DNA from: Spirochaetota bacterium
Lineage (GTDB): Bacteria; Spirochaetota; Spirochaetia; SZUA-6; Fen-1364
Direction of reading: 5' to 3'
Assembly (NCBI GenBank): GCA_026398635.1
Contig: JAPLSM010000433.1
Span: 1-38,815 of the forward strand
Length of the DNA stretch: 38,815 nucleotides
Part shown: positions 1 to 7,501 of the stretch, one piece after another
Layout of the letters: each line of letters opens with the position of its first letter
How positions within the stretch are numbered: position 1 is the stretch's first letter
The notes under the pieces: generated by a model
Told to the model about the DNA's origin: nothing
Database searches by the model: none
Seen by the model: the letters and a program-made list of their open reading frames with translations, nothing else
Translations under genes and position numbers: made by a program

Positions 1-72
1 GAGGAGAAGCTGATCTCCTTCCTTCCCCCGAAGCAGCGGGAGTCGGTGCGCCAGGAGGCGGCGAGGGAGTAG
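1..72 (+). CDS. motA: MotA flagellar stator protein, C-terminal end (partial)
   Basis: Frame 1 reads EEKLISFLPPKQRESVRQEAARE*, stop at 70-72, immediately upstream of motB; typical MotA C-terminus and synteny. Confidence 0.75.
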   Translation, partial: EEKLISFLPPKQRESVRQEAARE

Positions 73-75
73 GGC

Positions 76-804
76 ATGCCCGTACCGAAACGCCAGAAGA
101 AATGCGAGGAAGGCGCCCCCGCCTGGCTTCTCTCGTGGGGCGACCTCACCACCCTCCTGCTCACCTTCTTCGTGGTCATGTACGACGTCGGATCGATCGA
201 CCAGGTCGACCTCAATGTCATGCTCTCGGCCTTCCAGGGCCTCGGTCCGCGCGAGGGCGGCAACACCCTCGAGACGGGCAAGCTCGCGGAGCTCGGCAAC
301 ACGGTGATGAACCTGCCGGCCATGGAGCGCGGCCAGTCCCTCGCCCGGGCGAAGAAGACCGCACTGTCGGTGTTCCAGCCCGAGGTGAAGGCCCGGAAAG
401 TCAGGATCAAGGAGGACGAGCGGGGCCTGATCATCTCCCTCGCCTCCGACGCGTACTTCCGGCCCGCGAGCGCGGACGTGAACATCGAGGAGTCCCGGAC
501 GCTGCTGCAGAACCTCGCGCTGCTCCTGTCCTCGGGCGACCTCGCCGGACGCACCTTCCGCATCGAGGGCCACACCGATGACCGGCCGACGGACACTGGC
601 GGCCCGTTCCCCACCAACTGGGAGCTGTCCACGGCCCGGTCGACGAATGTGCTGCATTACGTCGTCGACTTCGGGGCCGACGAGCGACGGTTCCAGGTGG
701 CAGGATTCTCGGATACCGTGCCCCTCGCTTCCAACGACACCGAGGAGGGGAGGGCCTACAACCGCAGGGTGGACGTGGTCATCCTGAACGAAGGGCACCT
801 GTGA
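76..804 (+). CDS. motB: MotB flagellar stator protein (OmpA-like C-terminal domain)
   Basis: N-term CEEGAPAWLLSWGDLTTLLLTFFVVMY plug/TM motif; C-term OmpA-like region FRIEGHTDDRPT...NWELSTARSTNVLHYVV. Confidence 0.95.
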   Translation: MPVPKRQKKCEEGAPAWLLSWGDLTTLLLTFFVVMYDVGSIDQVDLNVMLSAFQGLGPREGGNTLETGKLAELGNTVMNLPAMERGQSLARAKKTALSVFQPEVKARKVRIKEDERGLIISLASDAYFRPASADVNIEESRTLLQNLALLLSSGDLAGRTFRIEGHTDDRPTDTGGPFPTNWELSTARSTNVLHYVVDFGADERRFQVAGFSDTVPLASNDTEEGRAYNRRVDVVILNEGHL

Positions 805-833
805 CGCATTCAATCGCGCGAATCAGCGAGCTG

Positions 834-882
834 TCAACCAACAGCGAACCGGCAGGACCTCTGCCGGTTCGCCGCCGGTTGA
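834..882 (+). other. Hairpin in motB-fliL gap: perfect 12-bp inner stem (844-855/861-872) plus 6-bp outer stem (834-839/877-882)
   Basis: gcgaaccggcag-gacct-ctgccggttcgc, flanked by tcaacc...ggttga. Confidence 0.85.
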
Positions 883-908
883 TGGAAACCGGGCTCTCGT
901 GTTAGAAT
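879..908 (+). promoter_or_regulatory. Putative sigma70-type promoter for fliL onward
   Basis: TTGATG - 18 bp - TAGAAT; -35 overlaps the outer hairpin stem; followed after 7 nt by a G9 tract (916-924). Confidence 0.5.
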
Positions 909-929
909 GAGGTCCGGGGGGGGGAGCGG

Positions 930-1487
930 ATGTCTGACGAGCAGCAGGATCTCAGTTTCGAGGACGTCGGCGGCGGGGGAGAGGACGTCGGCGGCCCCCG
1001 CAAGCCGGGCATCTTCTCGGGACTCGTCCTCACGATTCTCAAGTGGGCCGCGATCGTCGTCGGCATCATCATCCTCGTAGTGACCGTGACCGTGGTCACG
1101 ATCAGCATCCGCGACAAGGGCCGAGTGGCCCAGAACGTCGCCGCGCAGTCCCCGGCCTACCAGCCCAAGGAGGAGCCGCTCGTCTACTCCGATGTCATCG
1201 ACGACATCCGGGGCCAGACCGCGGACGAGGAACCCGCCACGTTCCTCGTCGAGATCAGCATCGGGTACGCGCAGAACGACAAGCAGGTGAGCGCCGAGAT
1301 CGGGCAGCGTGCCCGGCAGATCCAGGACCTCTCCCTGAAGTACCTGTCGCGCCGCACCGCCGACGAGCTCGGTCCCGCCTACTACGACGTGATCCAGGAC
1401 GACCTGCGCAGCCAGATCAACGGCGTCATGACGAGCGGGAAGGTGAAGAGCGTGGTCTTCCGCCAGATCTCCGTGATGAAGCTGTAG
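930..1487 (+). CDS. fliL: FliL flagellar basal body-associated protein
   Basis: Single N-terminal TM (ILKWAAIVVGIIILVVTVTVV), FliL-like periplasmic domain, located between motB and fliM; G-rich SD upstream. Confidence 0.88.
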   Translation: MSDEQQDLSFEDVGGGGEDVGGPRKPGIFSGLVLTILKWAAIVVGIIILVVTVTVVTISIRDKGRVAQNVAAQSPAYQPKEEPLVYSDVIDDIRGQTADEEPATFLVEISIGYAQNDKQVSAEIGQRARQIQDLSLKYLSRRTADELGPAYYDVIQDDLRSQINGVMTSGKVKSVVFRQISVMKL

Positions 1488-1497
1488 GGAGCACCCC

Positions 1498-2529
1498 ATG
1501 ACGGAAGTGCTGTCGCAGGACGAGATCGACCAGCTGCTCACGGCCATCTCGTCGGGGGAGGTCGCCACCGAGGAGACGAGCGCCCCCGCCGATCAGCGCA
1601 AGATCAAGATCTACGACTTCAAGAGGCCCGACAAGTTCTCGAAGGACCAGATCCGCACGGTCTCGATCATGCACGAGACCTTCGCGCGCCTGACCACCAC
1701 GGCGCTCAGCGCCCAGCTGCACGCCCTCGCGCACGTGCACGTGGCCTCGGTCGACCAGCTCACCTACGAGGAGTTCATCCGCTCGATCCCGAACCCCACC
1801 ACCCTCGCCCTGATCAACATGGACCCGCTGAAGGGCTCGGCGGTGCTCGAGATCGATCCGCCGATCACCTTCGCGATCATCGACCGCAGCTTCGGCGGGC
1901 AGGGCGAGGGGGCAAAGTTCACCCGGGAGCTCACGGACATCGAGCAGTCGGTCATGGAAGGCATCATCGTGCGCATCCTCGGGAACCTGCGCGAGTCGTG
2001 GGCCACGGTGATCGACCTCAGGCCGCGCCTCGGCCAGATCGAGACGAACCCGCAGTTCGCCCAGATCGTACCGCCCACCGAGATGGTCGTGCTCGTGACC
2101 CTCGAGACCAAGGTCGGCGACGTCGAGGGCATGATGAACTTCTGCATCCCGTACCTCACCATCGAGCCGATCATTCCGAAACTGAGCGCGCAGTACGTGT
2201 ACTCCAGCCTGCGCAAGGGCACGACCACCGAGAACCTCACCATCCTGCGCGAGCGCCTGGCCGGCATCGAGATCGCGCTCGTGGCTGAGGTCGGCTCGAT
2301 CGACATCACGATACGCGACGTGCTGGCCCTGCGGGCCGGCGACATCATCCGCCTCGCGGACGTGAGGACCGGCGATCCGCTGGTGCTCAAGATCGGCGAC
2401 CGGCGCAAGTTCCTGTGCCGGCCCGGCGTGGTGGGCAACAAGACCGCCGTGCAGGTGCTGCGGAAGCTCGAGGACATCGAGCAGGCGGAGTTCGAGGAGC
2501 TGGTGGTAGACGAGGGGGAGGAAGCATGA
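1498..2529 (+). CDS. fliM: Flagellar motor switch protein FliM
   Basis: N-term MTEVLSQDEIDQLL CheY-binding motif; KIKIYDFKRPDKFSKDQIRTVSIMHETFAR; full-length FliM. Confidence 0.97.
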   Translation: MTEVLSQDEIDQLLTAISSGEVATEETSAPADQRKIKIYDFKRPDKFSKDQIRTVSIMHETFARLTTTALSAQLHALAHVHVASVDQLTYEEFIRSIPNPTTLALINMDPLKGSAVLEIDPPITFAIIDRSFGGQGEGAKFTRELTDIEQSVMEGIIVRILGNLRESWATVIDLRPRLGQIETNPQFAQIVPPTEMVVLVTLETKVGDVEGMMNFCIPYLTIEPIIPKLSAQYVYSSLRKGTTTENLTILRERLAGIEIALVAEVGSIDITIRDVLALRAGDIIRLADVRTGDPLVLKIGDRRKFLCRPGVVGNKTAVQVLRKLEDIEQAEFEELVVDEGEEA

Positions 2530-3629
2530 GCGACGGATCACTCTCGCAGGACGAGATCGACGCCCTGCTCCAGGGGACCGACACCATCGAGGTGGAGAGC
2601 GCCGGCGGCCCCGCGGCCTCCCCGCTGTCCGAGGCGGAGCGCGCGACCCTCCAGGAGATGCTGCGCGGCGTCACCGAGAGCCAGGGGTCGAACCTGTCGA
2701 TCCTGACCGGGAAGTCGGTCACCATCGGCGACCCCGTGGTGCGGGTGCGCACCCCGACGGACCTGGCGGCCGACGCTCCCGAGGACCTCGTGGACGTGCG
2801 GGTCGACCTGACCGACGGCCTGCACGGCGAGCACTCCTACCTGCTCTCCCGCGAGAGCGCCGCGGCCATCGCCTCGCTCATGATGGGCCAGCAGGGCGTG
2901 GAGCTCGACGAGGCCTCGCTCTCGGCGGTCGCCGAGGCGATCACGCAGATCACCGGCACGGCCGCGACGGCTATCGGCAACCAGATCGGCCGGCTCATCA
3001 AGACCGCGCCGCCCGACCTGCGACAGGCGAAACGCGCCCAGGTCCGCCTGCCCCAGGGCGAGGTGTGCGTGTCGGTGGAGTACCCGCTCGCGATCGAGGG
3101 CGTCGCGCCCTCGCGACTCATCGAGGTGTTCTCCCTGTCGCTCGCCACCGAGATCCTGCAGCTCGCCGGCGGCGCACGGGCCGCCGCGCCTCAAGCCCTC
3201 GCGGCGGGAGCCTCCCGCGCGACCCGGGCCGCCGCGCCGGCGGGTCCGGGCATGCAGCAGACCTTCGGGCAGGCTTTCGGCGGACCGTCGCTCGACTCCG
3301 CCATGGCGCCGCCCAACGTGCAGCCCGTGCAGTTCGCGAACCTTCAGCCCACTGCCATGACGTCCGAGCAGGGCAACATTGGCCTGCTGATGGACGTGTT
3401 CATGGAGATGACCGTCGAGCTGGGGCGCACCAGGCGGCCCATCAAGTGGATCCTCGGCATCGGCGAGGGCACGATCATCGAGCTGGACAAGCTCGCGGGC
3501 GAGGCCGTGGACATCCTGGTCAACCACAAGCTCATCGCCAAGGGCGAGGTGGTGGTGATCGACGAAAACTTTGGCGTGCGCGTCACGGAAATCGTGTCGC
3601 AGATCGACCGCATGAACGAGTTGAGCTAG
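2526..3629 (+). CDS. fliY: Flagellar motor switch protein FliY/FliN (CheC-like N-terminal region plus FliN C-terminal domain)
   Basis: Starts at ATG 2526 overlapping fliM stop (ATGA); MSDGSLSQDEIDALLQG; C-term FliN domain IGLLMDVFMEMTVELGRTRRPIKWILGIGEGTIIELDKLAGEAVDILVN. Confidence 0.93.
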   Translation: MSDGSLSQDEIDALLQGTDTIEVESAGGPAASPLSEAERATLQEMLRGVTESQGSNLSILTGKSVTIGDPVVRVRTPTDLAADAPEDLVDVRVDLTDGLHGEHSYLLSRESAAAIASLMMGQQGVELDEASLSAVAEAITQITGTAATAIGNQIGRLIKTAPPDLRQAKRAQVRLPQGEVCVSVEYPLAIEGVAPSRLIEVFSLSLATEILQLAGGARAAAPQALAAGASRATRAAAPAGPGMQQTFGQAFGGPSLDSAMAPPNVQPVQFANLQPTAMTSEQGNIGLLMDVFMEMTVELGRTRRPIKWILGIGEGTIIELDKLAGEAVDILVNHKLIAKGEVVVIDENFGVRVTEIVSQIDRMNELS

Positions 3630-3645
3630 GGGGCCGTGCGGCCCC
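3630..3645 (+). other. Short GC hairpin directly after the fliY stop codon
   Basis: ggggcc-gtgc-ggcccc between fliY stop (3629) and fliO start (3655); no T-run. Confidence 0.6.
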
Positions 3646-3654
3646 GGACGGCGA

Positions 3655-4356
3655 ATGCTGGGTCGCCGACCGGGGATACCGCGGGAGCCGAACTGGGAGG
3701 GGCATACGAAGACGAGGGCATGGCCGGCGCTGGCGGTGCTGGCGGTCGTGCTCGCTGCCGTGCCGGCAGCGGGCCAGGCCGCGGACGCGACGACCGACGA
3801 GACGAAGCTGCTGATTCCCGATGCCGCTGCCGGGACGGGCACGGGCGCCGCGGCCGGCGGGGCGGCCGCCGCGCCTGCGACGACGGTCGTCCGGGCGCCC
3901 GGCGTCGACACATGGGACTTCGTGCGCATGCTCCTCGTGCTCGCCCTGGTTGTAGGGCTCATCTACGGCGTGTTCTGGCTCCTGCGGCGGGGCACACGCC
4001 GCAGGACGCCAGAGAACGAGATGATCCGGGTCCTGGGCTCGCGCAGCCTGGCAGGAAACCGGGCCCTGCACCTCGTGGAGGTCGGCCGCAGCGTGTACCT
4101 CGTGGGCTCGGCCGAGAGCGGGGTGAACCTCGTCGCCGAGGTGAAGGACCAGGAGACGCTCGACTCGCTCCGCGTTCAGGCGGCCGAAGAGGGAGGAAAG
4201 GTCCGGCGCACCTTCGCCGCCACGCTCGCCCGGGTGTTCTCCCCCCCGAAGGCGCCGGGGTTGCCCGGATCGGGAAAGGCACCCGGCCTCGGCGAAGGAG
4301 CGGATTTCCTCCGCCGGCAGCGCGAGCGTCTCCGGCGACTCGGGGGCGGCCGATGA
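3655..4356 (+). CDS. fliO: FliO/FliZ flagellar biosynthesis protein
   Basis: TM then RVLGSRSLAGNRALHLVEVGRSVYLVGSAESGVNLVAEV (FliO-like), between fliY and fliP. Exact start uncertain. Confidence 0.8.
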   Translation: MLGRRPGIPREPNWEGHTKTRAWPALAVLAVVLAAVPAAGQAADATTDETKLLIPDAAAGTGTGAAAGGAAAAPATTVVRAPGVDTWDFVRMLLVLALVVGLIYGVFWLLRRGTRRRTPENEMIRVLGSRSLAGNRALHLVEVGRSVYLVGSAESGVNLVAEVKDQETLDSLRVQAAEEGGKVRRTFAATLARVFSPPKAPGLPGSGKAPGLGEGADFLRRQRERLRRLGGGR

Positions 4357-5117
4357 GGCGCCGGGTCCTCGCCCTCGCCGCGACAGCGCTCTTCGCCCTC
4401 TCGGCGGCGCCGCTTCCGGCGGCGACCGAGGCGCTGCCGTTCCCGTTCGTGGACCTCAACGTCCGGCAGGCCCAGGGCAACCAGGAGGTGGTGCTCTCGA
4501 TCCAGCTGCTCCTCCTCCTGACGGTGCTCGCCATAGCCCCTTCGATCCTGATCCTCATGACCTGCTTCCTGCGCATCTCGATCGTCTTCGACTTCATCAA
4601 GCGGGCGCTCAGCCTGCAGAATGCGCCGCCGAGCCAGGTGCTGATGGGGCTCGCCCTGTTTCTGACCGTGTTCATCATGTGGCCGACCCTGACCGACGTC
4701 TACAACAATTCCCTCAAGCCGTTCGGCGAGGGGAAGATGGGGCTCGCCGAGATGTACACGAAGGCGGAGAAGCCCCTGCGCCTGTTCATGTTCCGCCAGA
4801 TGGGCAACGAGGCGGAGAACATCCGTCTCTTCATGAGCATGGCGAAGCTCGCGAAGCCGGCCACGCTCGCGGACGTGCCCACGTGGGTGCTGATCCCGGC
4901 CTTCGTGCTGCACGAGATGACCGTGGCGTTCAAGATCGGGATCCTCCTGTACATCCCGTTCATCATCATCGACATGGTCGTGGCCTCGACGCTGATGAGC
5001 ATGGGCATGATCATGCTGCCGCCGGTGATGATCTCGACGCCGTTCAAGCTCATCCTGTTCGTGCTCGTCGACGGCTGGGGCCTCATCACCATGCAGCTCG
5101 TTCGGAGCTTCAAGTAG
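4353..5117 (+). CDS. fliP: Flagellar export protein FliP
   Basis: LSIQLLLLLTVLAIAPSILILMTCFLRISIVFDFIKRAL...MGMIMLPPVMISTPFKLILFVLVDGW; ATG overlaps fliO stop. Confidence 0.96.
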   Translation: MRRRVLALAATALFALSAAPLPAATEALPFPFVDLNVRQAQGNQEVVLSIQLLLLLTVLAIAPSILILMTCFLRISIVFDFIKRALSLQNAPPSQVLMGLALFLTVFIMWPTLTDVYNNSLKPFGEGKMGLAEMYTKAEKPLRLFMFRQMGNEAENIRLFMSMAKLAKPATLADVPTWVLIPAFVLHEMTVAFKIGILLYIPFIIIDMVVASTLMSMGMIMLPPVMISTPFKLILFVLVDGWGLITMQLVRSFK

Positions 5118-5132
5118 GGAAGGAGGGATACC

Positions 5133-5402
5133 GTGAGCCTGGGCGAAGCGATTGCGATCATGCGCGGCGGCATCTTTCAGACGCTGCTGATGGCCGCGCC
5201 CATCCTGCTCGTCGGCATGGCCGTGGGCCTGATCGTGGCGATCCTGCAGGCCACCACCTCGATCCAGGAGCAGACCCTCACCTTCGTGCCGAAGATCGCG
5301 GCGATCCTCCTGACCGTCGCGCTGCTCGGCACCGCCTTGTTCCAGTCCCTCGCCGAGTACACGAGGCGGCTCTTCGAGCTGATCCCGTCGATGGCCGGGT
5401 AG
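5133..5402 (+). CDS. fliQ: Flagellar export protein FliQ
   Basis: 89 aa, two TM helices, LLMAAPILLVGMAVGLIVAILQATTSIQEQTLTFVPKI; GTG start. Confidence 0.96.
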   Translation: MSLGEAIAIMRGGIFQTLLMAAPILLVGMAVGLIVAILQATTSIQEQTLTFVPKIAAILLTVALLGTALFQSLAEYTRRLFELIPSMAG

Positions 5403-5403
5403 G

Positions 5404-6204
5404 GTGGCAACGGTGCTCGAGAGCCTGGTCGCCAACGTCCGTGTCTTCCTCGTCGTATTCTTCCGGTGCTTCGCGCTGATGGAGACGGCGCCGCTGCTGT
5501 CCGCCTCGACCGTCCCCCAGATGGCCAAGGTAGGGCTCGCGTTCTTCTCGGCCGCCGCGGTGTTCCCGTGGGTCCTGGCGGCCGGCTACCCGCTGCCCGA
5601 CAGCGCGGTCGACTACGTCCTGGTGGTCGCCGGCGAGGTCCTCATCGGCCTGACGCTCGGATTCCTGCTCTCGATGTTCTTCGCCATCTTCCAGACCGCG
5701 GGGCAGTTCTTCTCGTTGCAGATGGGCTTCGGCGCCTCGGAGGTCTTCGACCCCCTGGCCCAGGTCGAGCTGCCGCTGATGGGCGAGCTGCTCAACCTGG
5801 TCGCGCTCCTGGTGTTCATCTCCGCCTCGGGCACCGGGAAGTTCCTGTATATCGGCGTGGCGAAATCCTTCGAGTCGCTGCGCGCGGTCGACCTGGTGAC
5901 CGGCCGCAGCCAGATCGTGGAGACGCTGGTGCGGGGCCTCGGCGGCATGTTCCAGAGCGCCCTTACCATCTCGTTCCCCATCCTCGGCAGCCTGCTGCTC
6001 GTCTCGATCACCATGGGCCTGCTCGCGAAGGCCTCGCCGCAGATGGACATCCTTATGATGGGATTCCCGCTCGCCATCGGCGTCGCGTTCCTCGTCATGA
6101 TCGCCGCGATGCCGTTCCTGATGGGCGCCTTCGAACGGATCATCGACGCGGGCATCGAGGGGGTGGCCGGGCTCGTCGACGGCCTGGGGAGGCTCACCCC
6201 GTGA
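5404..6204 (+). CDS. fliR: Flagellar export protein FliR
   Basis: 266 aa polytopic membrane protein with FliR signature GQFFSLQMGFGASEVFDP; GTG start. Confidence 0.94.
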   Translation: MATVLESLVANVRVFLVVFFRCFALMETAPLLSASTVPQMAKVGLAFFSAAAVFPWVLAAGYPLPDSAVDYVLVVAGEVLIGLTLGFLLSMFFAIFQTAGQFFSLQMGFGASEVFDPLAQVELPLMGELLNLVALLVFISASGTGKFLYIGVAKSFESLRAVDLVTGRSQIVETLVRGLGGMFQSALTISFPILGSLLLVSITMGLLAKASPQMDILMMGFPLAIGVAFLVMIAAMPFLMGAFERIIDAGIEGVAGLVDGLGRLTP

Positions 6205-7385
6205 GCGGCTTCCGTCTCGCACCCTGGATCGCACTGCCGGCGCCGCTCTCCACGGTCTTCGACGTGCACCTCCAGTGGTTCGCCGCCGAGGACGAGGGCC
6301 GGACCGAGGAGCCTTCCGAGCACAAGCTGCGAAAGGCCCGGGAAGAAGGCAAGGTCGCCAAGAGCGTCGAGGTCACCTCCGCCGTGATGCTCCTGGCGGG
6401 CATCCTCACGGTGGCCGTGCTTTCGGGATCGATGCTGCGCACGCTCCTCGCGATGCTGAACTGGTTCCTCTCGAACGCGGCCAGCCCGAACACCCTGTCA
6501 GGCGCCCTGGTGCCCGTCTTCATGGGTTACCTCGTCCGCATCTCCCTGCCCCTGCTGGCCATCATGTTCATCGTGGCCGTCGCCGGCAACGTCATCCAGG
6601 TCGGCTTCCTGTTCACGGCCAAGCCGATCACGCCCGACGCCTCACGGATCGTGCCGCACTTCGGCCGCTGGCTTAAGCGCGCCTTCGGCTCGACCGAGGC
6701 CCTGTTCAACCTCGCGAAGAGCATCGCCAAGGTCGCGCTGATCGCGGTCGTGGCGTACCTCAACATCAAGGGCGAAATCCCGCGCCTCACGCGCCTGGCG
6801 CTCGCGCCGTTCTTCTCGGGGCTCGCCCTCACCGCCTCCATCGCACTGCGCATCGTGCTCGAGGCAGCGGTGCTCCTCCTCGCCTTCGGCGCGCTCGACT
6901 ATTGGTTCCAGCGCCGGCAGCACCTCGAGGCGTTGAAGATGTCGCGGCAGGAGGTGAAGGAGGAGCGCAAGATGTACGAGGGGGACCCCCTCGTACGCAG
7001 CCGGCTGCGCGAGCGCATGCGGGAAATCATGCGGCGCAACATGCTGAAGGCCGTGCCGAAGGCGGACGTGGTCATCACGAACCCGACGCACTACGCGGTC
7101 GCGCTGGAGTACGACCGGGCGGTGATGGCAGCTCCTACGGTGACCGCCAAGGGCGCGGACCTCATGGCCGCGAAGATCCGCGAGGTGGCCGCCGAGCACC
7201 GGGTGCCGGTGGTCGAGAACCGGCTGCTCGCGCAGACGCTGTGGCGGGAGGTCGACATCGGCGATCCCATCCCCGAGAAGTTCTACGAGGTGATCTCCAT
7301 CGTGCTCGCCGAGGTCTACCGTGCGGCGGGGACCGCGGCCCGGCGCGCGGCGACAGAGGCCATCGCCCAAGGGGTCGCGTCGTGA
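6201..7385 (+). CDS. flhB: Flagellar export switch protein FlhB
   Basis: GTG 6201 overlaps fliR stop; EDEGRTEEPSEHKLRKAREEGKVAKS; autocleavage motif NPTH (VVITNPTHYAVALEY). Confidence 0.95.
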   Translation: MSGFRLAPWIALPAPLSTVFDVHLQWFAAEDEGRTEEPSEHKLRKAREEGKVAKSVEVTSAVMLLAGILTVAVLSGSMLRTLLAMLNWFLSNAASPNTLSGALVPVFMGYLVRISLPLLAIMFIVAVAGNVIQVGFLFTAKPITPDASRIVPHFGRWLKRAFGSTEALFNLAKSIAKVALIAVVAYLNIKGEIPRLTRLALAPFFSGLALTASIALRIVLEAAVLLLAFGALDYWFQRRQHLEALKMSRQEVKEERKMYEGDPLVRSRLRERMREIMRRNMLKAVPKADVVITNPTHYAVALEYDRAVMAAPTVTAKGADLMAAKIREVAAEHRVPVVENRLLAQTLWREVDIGDPIPEKFYEVISIVLAEVYRAAGTAARRAATEAIAQGVAS

Positions 7386-7402
7386 GCGCACGGATCGGCC
7401 TG

Positions 7403-7487
7403 GTGCGCATCCATGCGCACGGCCGAGCTGCGCCATCCTTGGCTCGGCCGACCCCGCCACCCAATGGGCGGCAGGGCGTCCCTGCCG
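7403..7487 (+). repeat. Three consecutive perfect hairpins filling the flhB-flhA gap
   Basis: gtgcgcat-cc-atgcgcac (7403-7420); cggccgagc-N13-gctcggccg (7420-7450); cggcaggg-cgt-ccctgccg (7469-7487). Confidence 0.85.
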
Positions 7488-7501
7488 TGGGAGGATGAGC
7501 C

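Noticed and set aside
5466-6200. 245-codon upstream extension of the flhB ORF
   Set aside because: Reads through fliR in a wrong frame; FlhB homology begins at GTG 6201.
7403-7487. Short CRISPR-like array
   Set aside because: The palindromes differ from each other and there are no regular repeats/spacers; better described as serial hairpins.
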